Assembly: GCF_000730285.1 (NCBI RefSeq)
Contig: NZ_CP007174.1
Coordinates: forward strand, 1,798,001 to 1,862,000
Direction: 5' to 3'
Origin: Candidatus Nitrososphaera evergladensis SR1
GTDB lineage: Archaea; Thermoproteota; Nitrososphaeria; Nitrososphaerales; Nitrososphaeraceae
DNA: 64,000 bases
Positions 16,763 to 24,737 of this stretch are shown piece after piece. Numbering within the stretch: position 1 is the stretch's first letter; the number at the start of each line of letters is the position of its first letter. The position numbers were made by a program, and so were the translations under genes. The notes under the pieces are model-generated. The model did not search any database. It was not told the DNA's origin and saw nothing but the letters and a program-made list of their open reading frames with translations.

Positions 16763-17809
16763 TTGAACTGGAGAATCGCTGCTATCCCGGCGAGCATCGT
16801 CCCATTTATCATAATGTTCCTGACTACCAAAGTCTCGCCGCAGGACATATTTGCGGTCGGCCTTGTTCCTTTCGTAGCCTCTGCAGTTGCCGCAGTTGCA
16901 AGGATAATGCTCCAGGCGTACAGGTTCAAGTATTTCGTGCGCAAGTTCATCGGCTACGATGTAAGCTCGCCCGGCAAGACCATGGCGGCAAGGCTTGCAG
17001 GCGAGTTTGTCACCTACACAACGCCTTCGTACGTGGGAGGCGAGTTTGTCAGGATAGCGTGGCTGTCAAAAAACGGCGTGCCAACAGGCAAGGCCGCGTG
17101 GGTGGCCACGATGGAGATAATTGCCGACGTGTTTGCGGTGACTATACTTGCCTTTGTCGCCGGCGCACTTGCCATCTCCCGGGGCGGGACTGCTATCGGA
17201 GTTACCGTGCTTGTAGTCGCCCTGCCGACGTTTGCGTTCTGGCTCATCCTGATACTCTACTCGGCAAAACGCAACCTGCAGGTCCCAAAGTTCATCGACA
17301 GGATTGCCCGGCGCTTTGCAAAGGACAAGGCAGACAAGTACATCACCCAGGCCAACAAGGCCCTTGACGACCTGTGCACCATGAGCCGGGAGAACTTTTC
17401 TTCAAGCAAGGTCATCAAGCCGTTTGCAATCGGCCTTGCACTGACCTTTGCGTCGTTTCTTGCGTACGGCATCTCGTTCATGGTCCTTGCCGACTCGGTC
17501 GGGGTGGGAATAGGGATGTTTGACTCGCTCATGGCAGTGGCGGCGTCAAACGCCATTGCAAACCTGCCTATTACCATAGGAGGTTCCGGCCTTGCAGAAC
17601 TTGGCATCTGGGCCTACATCTCCAACCTCGCAAGCGTGCCAAACCTTGCCGCAATTGCCGCCGACTCGAAGCTCAGCGTAATCATCGCATGGAGGATAGC
17701 GACCTACCACGTGCCGCTTGTCATAATGTGGATCGCACTCATGAAGCTTGCAATAGGCAAAAGAGAAACGATGGTGCCTGCCGACGGCGAGAAGAAAAAA
17801 GAAGACTGA
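16763..17809 (+). CDS. UPF0104 / flippase-like integral membrane protein
   Basis: 348 residues with about seven or eight hydrophobic segments, a basic cytoplasmic loop (RRFAKDKADKYITQANKA) in the middle, and the conserved YVGGEFVRIAWLSKNG and NLPITIGGSGLAELG motifs. These are characteristic of the lysylphosphatidylglycerol synthase/UPF0104 transmembrane family, including archaeal AglD-neighbour proteins. The substrate is unknown: lipid or glycan flippase activity is a family-level suggestion. The TTG at 16763 is the first start and places the first membrane helix at residues 5-22. It ends one base before the next gene on the other strand. Confidence 0.8.
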   Translation: MNWRIAAIPASIVPFIIMFLTTKVSPQDIFAVGLVPFVASAVAAVARIMLQAYRFKYFVRKFIGYDVSSPGKTMAARLAGEFVTYTTPSYVGGEFVRIAWLSKNGVPTGKAAWVATMEIIADVFAVTILAFVAGALAISRGGTAIGVTVLVVALPTFAFWLILILYSAKRNLQVPKFIDRIARRFAKDKADKYITQANKALDDLCTMSRENFSSSKVIKPFAIGLALTFASFLAYGISFMVLADSVGVGIGMFDSLMAVAASNAIANLPITIGGSGLAELGIWAYISNLASVPNLAAIAADSKLSVIIAWRIATYHVPLVIMWIALMKLAIGKRETMVPADGEKKKED

Positions 17810-18265
17810 CTAGTCCTCGTCGCCCTCGCCATCTTCGCCGGCTGATGACGATGACGGGGCAGGCATATCAGACTCGACGTCCATGAGCGCCAGCTCCTTC
17901 ATCTCGAAATTGAATATGGCCTTCATGTCGAGGTTGAATTTCGTCTTTAGCAGTTCGGTGACCTTGTCGCTCAGGGGCGCGGTATAGACGTTTATCTTGA
18001 ACTCGTAGACAAAACCCTTCATGAGGTCGTTTATCTTGACCTCCTTTGGCAGGCTGATTCCCTCGATGATGACCCTGCCATCGGGCATCGGCTCGTATAC
18101 CTGTATGTCAAGCCTATAGTCTTTCTCGTATATCTCTAGTATGTATCCAGTCCTTGTCACGACCTCTGGCTTGCCAAACTGCGCCGACTTGATCTCGTCC
18201 TCTGCCCACTTGGGTAGCCCTTCCTCATTGCTCTGGGCCTCGGCGGTTTTTTTTGCTCTCGGCAT
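17810..18265 (-). CDS. Conserved hypothetical protein with acidic tail
   Basis: 151 residues: charged start, a beta-rich middle (RTGYILEIYEKDYRLDIQVY, GRVIIEGISLP), a C-terminal helix pair and a Ser/Glu/Asp tail. The composition is soluble and the codon use core-like. I do not recognise the family. It is divergent from cdvB, sharing the 136-base spacer, so it could be regulated together with the division gene. That is inference only. Confidence 0.6.
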   Translation of the reverse strand: MPRAKKTAEAQSNEEGLPKWAEDEIKSAQFGKPEVVTRTGYILEIYEKDYRLDIQVYEPMPDGRVIIEGISLPKEVKINDLMKGFVYEFKINVYTAPLSDKVTELLKTKFNLDMKAIFNFEMKELALMDVESDMPAPSSSSAGEDGEGDED

Positions 18266-18369
18266 TGTTGAATGCGTCGCATCTTGATGATTTAATGTTT
18301 TCCAATGCCGGCCGCTGATGCGCGCGTGTCTACAAAATATTACTACTTGGTTGTCTAATTATGACATTT

Positions 18370-18377
18370 CTATTTAA
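18370..18377 (+). promoter_or_regulatory. TATA box for cdvB
   Basis: ctatttaa, 24-31 bases before the cdvB ATG, the spacing of a leaderless archaeal promoter. No Shine-Dalgarno sequence lies between. Confidence 0.6.
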
Positions 18378-18401
18378 CGTCGTTTTCCAAGGCTAGCAGA
18401 C

Positions 18402-19052
18402 ATGACGAGCTTCAGCAATAACTGGGTCAAGGACAATAAATCGACGATGTCTGAGAAGATAAAGGAAGGTCTCGGACCTCAACAACCACTGAAACCGAGG
18501 ATCGAGTTCGCAAAGAACAAGATCCAGGCACAAAACCAGAAACTGGATACTATTCTTGAGAAACTCAAGGGCAAGGAAAAATCCTTGTTCAACCAGGTAG
18601 TTTCCGCGCTCCAGAGGCACGACACGCAAGCAGGCAAGATGGTCTCAAACGAGATTGCGCAAGTGAGAAAGACTATCAAGATGATCTCACAGCTCAAGAT
18701 GGCGCTTGAGCAGATACAGATGCGCCTTGAGACGACCATCGACCTTGGCGACGTGATGGTGGCAATCGGCCCGGCAATGGGTGCTCTCACGAGAGTGAGG
18801 TCAGGCCTTGCAGGCGTGATGCCAGAAGTCGACAGGGAACTGGGCGAGATAAACGGCGTGTTCAGCGACATCATGATGAACGCTGGAAGCATGGGCAACA
18901 CCTCGTTTGCCTTCGACGCATCAGGCGAAGAAGTCGACAGGATCCTTGCAGAGGCCGGCGCAGTCGCAGAGCAGAGGATGACCGAGAGCTTCCCGGATGT
19001 CCCGGTGGGCTCTGGCGCATCAAGGTCGTACGCAGGCGGAAACTCGCAGTAA
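18402..19052 (+). CDS. cdvB: CdvB / ESCRT-III-like cell division protein
   Basis: Forms filaments that constrict the membrane during thaumarchaeal cell division. The 216-residue protein is the Snf7-type helical bundle: a basic first helix (KPRIEFAKNKIQAQNQKLDT), a long hairpin with KGKEKSLFNQVVSALQRHDT, then IAQVRKTIKMISQLKMALEQ, and a C-terminal acidic helix ending in a Gly/Ser tail. Charge distribution (basic N-terminus, acidic C-terminus) matches ESCRT-III. Thaumarchaea often carry several CdvB paralogues; neither CdvA nor CdvC (Vps4-like) is beside this copy. No MIM motif for CdvC is evident by eye. Confidence 0.88.
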   Translation: MTSFSNNWVKDNKSTMSEKIKEGLGPQQPLKPRIEFAKNKIQAQNQKLDTILEKLKGKEKSLFNQVVSALQRHDTQAGKMVSNEIAQVRKTIKMISQLKMALEQIQMRLETTIDLGDVMVAIGPAMGALTRVRSGLAGVMPEVDRELGEINGVFSDIMMNAGSMGNTSFAFDASGEEVDRILAEAGAVAEQRMTESFPDVPVGSGASRSYAGGNSQ

Positions 19053-19097
19053 GCGAGTTCCCTCCCCTTTTTCCTTTCTTTTCTTTTTCTAATTTTC
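19041..19097 (+). terminator. Hairpin plus T-rich tract at the end of cdvB
   Basis: AACTCGC at 19041-19047 and GCGAGTT at 19053-19059 form a perfect 7-bp stem with loop AGTAA; the cdvB stop codon TAA is in that loop. A pyrimidine run rich in T follows from 19063 to 19097. Archaeal termination mostly relies on T tracts; the hairpin makes this look like a bacterial-type intrinsic terminator. Confidence 0.6.
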
Positions 19098-19237
19098 TAA
19101 AAAATAATTAACTTTAGATTTTCTTGCATTGCAAGATGTAGTCAGACCAGGAGTAATAGTATATGCAACATTCCTTGTAGCACAAGTCGAGAATATCTTT
19201 TCGTTTCTACTCGAAAACAACTCGAATATGACTGTGC

Positions 19238-19825
19238 ATGAGAAATAATACATTTATCAACAACACCAATACGCATATGGTTATGGGTAGTCTTCATGGC
19301 AAGACAGAAACTATAGCTTTTAGGCTGGATACCTCAATGATTGAAAGACTAAGAAATGAGGCAAAACAGAAGGAGATAAGCCTTAACGCTCTTGCCGGAC
19401 AGATTTTCAAACAACACATAGACTGGCATTCTAATGCAGCAAAGGCGGGATTCTTGACGGTCAGAAGGGGACTGATAGTAAAACTGCTAGAATTGGCTAC
19501 AGACAGCGAGCTAGTCAAGATAGCTGAATACATCGCCAAGAAAGAGACCAAGAATTTTGTCTTGATGCTAAGAAATGAGTACAATATAACGTCTGTTCTG
19601 GATGTGGTAGAAACCTGGATAAGGATAGCCGGCTATCCATATAGACATGAAGTGAACTACTCCAAGCATTTCTATACCATCCAACATGACATGGGGAAAA
19701 AGTGGTCGCTCTATATCTCAAACCAGTATCAGTTCATGTTTGAGGATTTTGGACTAAAGAAAGTAGATTTTGAAATTACTGACAGTGTGATCTCTTTCAC
19801 TGTAGACACCGAGAACATGGTATGA
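19238..19825 (+). CDS. Hypothetical protein with N-terminal ribbon-helix-helix-like segment
   Basis: 195 residues. After a short leader, residues about 22-55 read TETIAFRLDTSMIERLRNEAKQKEISLNAL (shown in part): a strand followed by two helices, the layout of a ribbon-helix-helix DNA-binding domain. The rest alternates helix and strand, ending with ITDSVISFTVDTENM, and has no recognised motif. ATGs at 19277 and 19283 are alternative starts closer to the strand. AT-rich composition unlike cdvB marks the start of an accessory stretch. Likely a small regulator of unknown target. Confidence 0.55.
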   Translation: MRNNTFINNTNTHMVMGSLHGKTETIAFRLDTSMIERLRNEAKQKEISLNALAGQIFKQHIDWHSNAAKAGFLTVRRGLIVKLLELATDSELVKIAEYIAKKETKNFVLMLRNEYNITSVLDVVETWIRIAGYPYRHEVNYSKHFYTIQHDMGKKWSLYISNQYQFMFEDFGLKKVDFEITDSVISFTVDTENMV

Positions 19826-19911
19826 CTGTGCATACCATTTTTCTTATTTTTGCTTACCCAAGTCACTCGATTAATGAAGAGTTTCATACAGTTATTTCAC
19901 ACCTAGGGGAT

Positions 19912-20094
19912 TTATTTCACAGTCAGAGACCGACCCGGTTCATGGGGATAAATGAATCTCTCGCCATGCCCACATGTGCACAAGTACTTTGGACTGCTAT
20001 ACTGTTCCCTCATAATCTTGCCACACAACGGACACATTGGGCCCTCTTCTTCGGGGACAGATTTCTTTCGATTCAGGCTTGAATTTGCGGTCAT
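19912..20094 (-). CDS. Small zinc-ribbon-like protein
   Basis: 60 residues with CPLCGKIM and, 13 residues on, CTCGHGERF, giving four cysteines in CxxC and CxC arrangement plus a nearby His. Such mini zinc ribbons are common in Thaumarchaea. No further homology seen. Confidence 0.45.
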   Translation of the reverse strand: MTANSSLNRKKSVPEEEGPMCPLCGKIMREQYSSPKYLCTCGHGERFIYPHEPGRSLTVK

Positions 20095-20104
20095 TCGCTA
20101 GATG

Positions 20105-20691
20105 TCACACACTCACCTTATGTACGGAAGTGGTCTTAGGCTTGTAGTACGCAAAGACTGCCTCGTATCCTTGACTCAAAATAACATCCTTGCGGATTTG
20201 TTGGATTTTCGACTTGGGGATATCAAACCTATAATGGTGGTGACCAAGAACAAGAATGCTCTTGTCGGCGTCTATTATCACATGACCGAGGAACTGGCCG
20301 TCTCGACTCTTTACCTTTCTACCAACTAACAATTTTGTGTGCAATTCCTTGGAGTTTGACCTGTCAGCCCTCTTTGACATCCTCGCCAATCCGGAAACGG
20401 GGAGGGCAGCTTCCCTGCTTTTCTTGTAGCGCCTCGCGATTTCATACAAAGGCAGCCCTATCAAAACCGTATCTTTTGTGCTTAGGATCTCTGATTTGAG
20501 TATATCATACCTGTCATCTCCCTCACCAAATACAACTATGACATTTGGTGTTTCTAATACTACCTGACCTATATGTGGGGTATCTAAACCACTAACCTCT
20601 CTAAATAGTAATTTCTCAGGGTAGACGATTTCTTGTCGCCTCCTATAAGTATGTAATTTCGATTATTCCCAAACTCCTTGGTGGCTGACAT
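20105..20691 (-). pseudogene. PRC-barrel-like protein with frame-disrupted N-terminal half
   Basis: The downstream frame ends with a PRC-barrel-like unit: ELHTKLLVGRKVKSRDGQFLGHVII, LVLGHHHYRFDIP and IRKDVILSQG (the first shown in part in two pieces of one strand pair). This type of beta-barrel occurs in ribosome-maturation and photosynthetic proteins. That frame stays open and protein-like upstream of the TTG at 20464, reading DTPHIGQVVLETPNVIVVFG, but without any start codon. A different frame begins at an ATG at 20691 with MSATKEFGNNRNYILIGGD. The two join if one base is restored around 20610-20630. So either a frameshift broke a longer gene or translation now begins at 20464. Confidence 0.5.
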
Positions 20692-20914
20692 AATTTCGAT
20701 TTCCAAGAATCTTCGCTGCAAATATCTTTGTCTTTTTGCTTCTTGCTCTAGTCCGGAGAAGGCAATTACAGCACGGACAGTGTTTGGAATCGGTCTTCAA
20801 ATAGACTGTGCAAACCATGCACTTTTTCAGACCCTCTACATAAGGGCTAGTTGAGAATCCTATTTTCTTTGCTTGAATGGCTTTGCATAGCTCCTTACAC
20901 TTCTTTCCCGGCAT
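20663..20914 (-). CDS. Small zinc-finger protein, thaumarchaeal type
   Basis: 83 residues: MPGKKCKELCKAIQAKK, then KCMVCTVYLKTDSKHCPCCNC with a basic LRTRARSKK tail. The cysteine pattern CxxC-x11-CxCC suits one zinc ribbon, and the basic tail suits nucleic-acid binding. I recall many Nitrososphaera proteins with this opening and a 'CPCC..RLRT' ending, of unknown role. It overlaps the start of the frame-disrupted gene downstream by 29 bases. Confidence 0.65.
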   Translation of the reverse strand: MPGKKCKELCKAIQAKKIGFSTSPYVEGLKKCMVCTVYLKTDSKHCPCCNCLLRTRARSKKTKIFAAKILGNRNYVSHQGVWE

Positions 20915-21178
20915 TCTTGATCACCAAGGTTCCTATAAGGTTCCATCGAAATTTTGCCATACAAACAGGCCAGAGCCATGGTGGATTCTGTCTATATGCA
21001 TGGACAGTTTTATGCTATTTTCAAACCTGGATATACTATGTGGATATCGAGAACCTTGCGTATGTTTTCTCACGCTGCACAATGTCCTGTGCACTAGTTT
21101 TATGAGTGAGGTTTGCTCTGCAATACTCTGCAAACTTCAAGCTTAAGTCAATTTGTGACAGACCGGAACAAGAAGAAC

Positions 21179-22228
21179 ATGAAAGCTGCTGTTTATCGAT
21201 CACATGGCAAAGATCCCAGACAAGTTGTAAGGATCGAAGATATTGATGTACCAAAACTAAAATCCAACGAAGTCCTTATAAAAGTTGAGGCTTCGGCCTA
21301 TAACTACAACGACCTCTGGGGAATATGGGGAGAGCCTATCAAGATTCCGCTCCCTCATATCTCGGGATCCGATGTTGCAGGTACAGTGGTCGAAGTCGGG
21401 GATGAGGTTTCCAAGATAAAAAAGGGCGACCGGGTGGTTTCTCACCCTAACCTGACGTGTAGAGTATGCTACGAGTGCACGTCGGGCCGAGAATATGATT
21501 GCAAAGATCGGCTTGTATGGGGATTTCAAACCGGGCCGCTTTGGGGTGGATTTGCTCAGTACACCCACCTGCCAGAAGTAAATGCGGTCAAGCTACCAGA
21601 TAATGTATCATTCAACGATGCTGCTGCCATTTCGATGGTTGGGATGACCGCATGGCACATGCTGGTAACAAGAGCAGGGATTAGGCCCGGCCAGACGGTA
21701 TTGATAATGGGCGGAGGAAGTGGCATGGGAATAGCTGGCATACAGATTGCCAAGCTGTTCAATTGCGAAGTTATCGCTACTGCCGGTAACAAGGAGAAAA
21801 TGGACAAGTGTATTGAGCTTGGTGCCGACTATGTCGTGAACCACCGCGAAGATGGCTGGCATAGGAAAGTGCGAGATATTACAAACAAGTTGGGAGTAGA
21901 CGTAGTCTATGAACACATAGGCAAGACGGTATTTCCGCAGGAAATTGGACTTTTGAAGATGGGTGGTACTCTGGTTTCAACAGGCGCTACGACAGGATAT
22001 GACTCGACAATCGATCTGAGATACCTTTTCTTCAGAGGCATAAACATCCTTGGAGCCACACAGGGGACAAGAGCTGGCCTAGAAGAGGTCATCAAATGGG
22101 TTAGCAAGGGCAAGATAAAGGCAGTCATTGACACGATCCTTCCCTTCAGCAATATGATAGAGGGTCATGTAAAGATGGCAGACTCGCAGCTGTTTGGGAA
22201 GATACTGACCACTCCTCAGAGGTTGTAG
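21179..22228 (+). CDS. Zinc-type alcohol dehydrogenase / quinone-oxidoreductase-like MDR enzyme
   Basis: Medium-chain dehydrogenase/reductase, 349 residues from the ATG at 21179 (MKAAVYRSHG). The N-terminal catalytic domain has the NYNDLWG turn and GSDVAGTVVEVG. A lobe with CRVCYECTSGREYDC could hold a structural zinc. The nucleotide-binding domain has MGGGSGMGIAGIQIAK, then ATAGNKEKMDKCIELGADYVVN. The usual GHE of catalytic-zinc ADHs is replaced by GSD, so catalytic zinc is uncertain. NAD(P)-dependent alcohol, aldehyde or enone reduction are the alternatives. It is 13 bases ahead of a carbonic-anhydrase-like gene and may be co-transcribed. Confidence 0.85.
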   Translation: MKAAVYRSHGKDPRQVVRIEDIDVPKLKSNEVLIKVEASAYNYNDLWGIWGEPIKIPLPHISGSDVAGTVVEVGDEVSKIKKGDRVVSHPNLTCRVCYECTSGREYDCKDRLVWGFQTGPLWGGFAQYTHLPEVNAVKLPDNVSFNDAAAISMVGMTAWHMLVTRAGIRPGQTVLIMGGGSGMGIAGIQIAKLFNCEVIATAGNKEKMDKCIELGADYVVNHREDGWHRKVRDITNKLGVDVVYEHIGKTVFPQEIGLLKMGGTLVSTGATTGYDSTIDLRYLFFRGINILGATQGTRAGLEEVIKWVSKGKIKAVIDTILPFSNMIEGHVKMADSQLFGKILTTPQRL

Positions 22229-22241
22229 AGGTTGTCAGGCA

Positions 22242-22625
22242 ATGACAGGTTTTAGATTTGGAACCGCAATAAACTGCATTGACGGGAGGACTCAGCAAGT
22301 TGTGATAGACTACATGAAACAGAGTTTTGGAGTTGATGGCGTGGACATGGTGACGTTTCCGGGCGCGGACGGAATGTTATCAAACTGGGAACGCTCGGAA
22401 GATTTAGCGCTCATAAAACAAGCGACTTCTATATCCACAGAAAGACATGGTTCAAAAGTGATAGCGGTGGTAGGACATCACGATTGTGCAGGCAATCCGG
22501 GAAACAAAGAACATCATTACGCGCACATAAGGAGGGCAGTTCAGGAAGTCCACTCGTGGAAGTTTCCAGTGCAAATCATCGGACTTTATGTCAACGATAA
22601 ATGGAAAATCGAGGAGGTAAGATAA
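22242..22625 (+). CDS. Beta-carbonic-anhydrase-like protein
   Basis: 127 residues carrying the zinc-ligand pattern of beta-carbonic anhydrases: Cys12-x-Asp14-x-Arg16 in NCIDGRTQ, and His79-x2-Cys82 in VVGHHDCAGNP. In true enzymes Cys, His and Cys bind zinc and the Asp-Arg pair gates the site. It is much shorter than a classical enzyme (about 200 residues) and lacks the N-terminal arm. Similar short archaeal proteins exist. CO2 hydration is plausible, but other zinc chemistry is possible. The next 180 bases before glmS hold nothing I can identify. Confidence 0.65.
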   Translation: MTGFRFGTAINCIDGRTQQVVIDYMKQSFGVDGVDMVTFPGADGMLSNWERSEDLALIKQATSISTERHGSKVIAVVGHHDCAGNPGNKEHHYAHIRRAVQEVHSWKFPVQIIGLYVNDKWKIEEVR

Positions 22626-22811
22626 TCATAATGACTCAGGACTATCTTGGAGTTAGGTTTTGTACCCGATTGTATGCTTCAGGATAGCTCATGTTATTGC
22701 ATATTGCGGACATAGAAGTAGTCAAGCTTGAATCTTCGTGTCTGTGCAGCGGATTATGCAACGCTTTTGTTGCATTGGACGCTCGAAGGGAGCGATTTTC
22801 TCACATAATTA

Positions 22812-24575
22812 TTACTTTACCGTCACTGACTTTGCCAGGTTCCTCGGATAGTCGGGATCGGCGTTCTTGGCAAGCGCGAGATAGTACGCGAGCATCTGTA
22901 GTGGTATCACTTCAACTATTGGATAGAATGCCTCTTCTGTCATGTGCGGTATTTCGACCCAGTGGTCATAGACCTCGCTCCCCGCGTCCGATATCCCGAT
23001 GACGCTTGCGCCCCTTGCCTTTATCTCGTGTGCGTTGGAGAGCGAATCGTTGTAAGTTGCGTCGCGGGGGTTGAGGAGTATCACGAGCGTGTTTTTCTCC
23101 ATCAGCGCAAGTGGCCCGTGCTTTAGCTCGCCGGCCGCCACGCCCTCTGCGTGCACGTACGCAAGCTCTTTCAGCTTTAGCGCGCCTTCAAGCGCTATGG
23201 GGTAGTGGGTCGACCTGCCAAGGAGGTAGATGTCGTTTACCTGCTCCATCTTGCTGGCCATCTTTTCGATGGCAAGCTGGCTTGACGCGATGACTTTTTC
23301 AACAGCCTTTACAAACTCGGCCTTTTCGCCGGCGGCAAGTGTGTCCGGCGCAAGACTTGATACAATGTTGTAGACAAGCGCAAGCTGGCCGGTAAAGCTC
23401 TTTGTAGCTGCCACTCCGATTTCCGGCCCGCAGTTGACCGACAGGAATGCGTCGCTTGCCCTTGCAAGCGAAGACGTGGTGACGTTTACAATGCCAAGTA
23501 TCTTGGCGCCCTGCTTCTTGGCGATCTTGACTGACTCTAGGACGTCTGCAGTCTCGCCGCTCTGGGAAAACGCCACGAGCGCCGAGCCTTCGTCAAGACC
23601 CACAAGCCCGTCCTGCGCCTCACTTGACATGACAGTCTCGGCGCGAATCTTGGCATAGCGGGCAAGCATGTGCTTCATTATCAGAGCAGAATGATAGCTG
23701 GTGCCACTTCCGGTGATGTAGACGCTCTTTGCATCTGACAGGACCTTACAGAATTTTTCCATCATGGCCTCGTCCTGCCTCGCCGCGTTTGCGACCGTGA
23801 CGCGCTGGTCGTTTATCTCCTTTAGAGTGTAGTGCGCGTACTTGCCCTTGTCGACCTCTCCAAGCTCCCAGGCGACCTGCGTTATCGGGTGGGCGACGGG
23901 GTTTCCGTCAAAATTGAAAATCTCCATCTTGCTTCCGTCGACAAGCACGATGTCATAGTTGTCAAGGAATATCGCCTTGTCCGTGTACTGTAAAAAGCCA
24001 AGCACGTCTGATGAGATGAAATAGCCGTCGTTTGCGACGCCGATGATGAGCGGCTCCTCGTACCTTGCGCCTGCAATCGTGCCGTCCTGGAAAACTGCTA
24101 CAAAGGCGTACGTGCCCTTCAACCTCTTGCATGTAGCCGTAAGCGATCCCTTGATGCCCCTGTCCGCGTGTACTTCCAGAAGGTGGGCTATGACTTCGCT
24201 GTCCGTCTCACTTGAAAAGACGTGCCCTGTTTTAATGAGCTCTTCCTTTAGTTCCTTGTAGTTTTCAATGATGCCGTTGTGGACAACTGCAATGTTGTTC
24301 TTGCAGGCCGAGTGCGGGTGCGCGTTGCTGTCAGTCACGCCGCCGTGCGTGGCCCACCTTGTGTGCCCTATTCCTATCATGCCGGACATGGCGCTGATGT
24401 TGAGGCTCTTGCTGACCTCTGCCACCTTGCCGGTGCCTTTTTTCACCAGAATGTCGCCGTCCTTGAACGTGGCTACACCGACACTGTCATAGCCTCTGTA
24501 CTCCATCCTCTTCAGGCTGTCAACTAGTATGGGTGCCGCGGACTGCTTGCCTTTGTAGCCGATGATTGAACACAC
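22812..24575 (-). CDS. glmS: Glutamine-fructose-6-phosphate aminotransferase
   Basis: Makes glucosamine-6-phosphate, first step to UDP-N-acetylglucosamine for glycan synthesis. The N-terminal glutaminase domain must begin with Met-Cys, because the processed Cys is the nucleophile. The ATG at 24584 would give MICVCSIIGY, but the GTG three codons on gives Met-Cys-Ser-Ile-Ile-Gly-Tyr, so I place the start at 24575. Also visible are EYRGYDSVG, HTRWATHGGV and the FSSETDSEVIAH gate. Two SIS domains follow with TGSGTSYHSAL, SSEAQDG and the C-terminal LAKSVTVK characteristic of GlmS. Length 587 fits. Confidence 0.95.
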   Translation of the reverse strand: MCSIIGYKGKQSAAPILVDSLKRMEYRGYDSVGVATFKDGDILVKKGTGKVAEVSKSLNISAMSGMIGIGHTRWATHGGVTDSNAHPHSACKNNIAVVHNGIIENYKELKEELIKTGHVFSSETDSEVIAHLLEVHADRGIKGSLTATCKRLKGTYAFVAVFQDGTIAGARYEEPLIIGVANDGYFISSDVLGFLQYTDKAIFLDNYDIVLVDGSKMEIFNFDGNPVAHPITQVAWELGEVDKGKYAHYTLKEINDQRVTVANAARQDEAMMEKFCKVLSDAKSVYITGSGTSYHSALIMKHMLARYAKIRAETVMSSEAQDGLVGLDEGSALVAFSQSGETADVLESVKIAKKQGAKILGIVNVTTSSLARASDAFLSVNCGPEIGVAATKSFTGQLALVYNIVSSLAPDTLAAGEKAEFVKAVEKVIASSQLAIEKMASKMEQVNDIYLLGRSTHYPIALEGALKLKELAYVHAEGVAAGELKHGPLALMEKNTLVILLNPRDATYNDSLSNAHEIKARGASVIGISDAGSEVYDHWVEIPHMTEEAFYPIVEVIPLQMLAYYLALAKNADPDYPRNLAKSVTVK

Positions 24576-24704
24576 GCATATCATTTCAATTAGGAGCTTA
24601 AAACGCTTATGAATAGAGTCTCTAACCGCTACAAAAAATGTTATAATTGTTTGTGCGTAAAACTGCCATTATTCATCAACAAAAGTTTATACCACTATAA
24701 AGAA

Positions 24705-24712
24705 TTATATAA
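24705..24712 (+). promoter_or_regulatory. TATA box for the HTH/S-layer-like gene
   Basis: ttatataa ends 26 bases before a TTG at 24738. This spacing fits a leaderless transcript and decides in favour of the TTG over an ATG at 24609, which lies upstream of the promoter. Confidence 0.7.
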
Positions 24713-24737
24713 TTCTATACAGCATATCTGTATCGCA

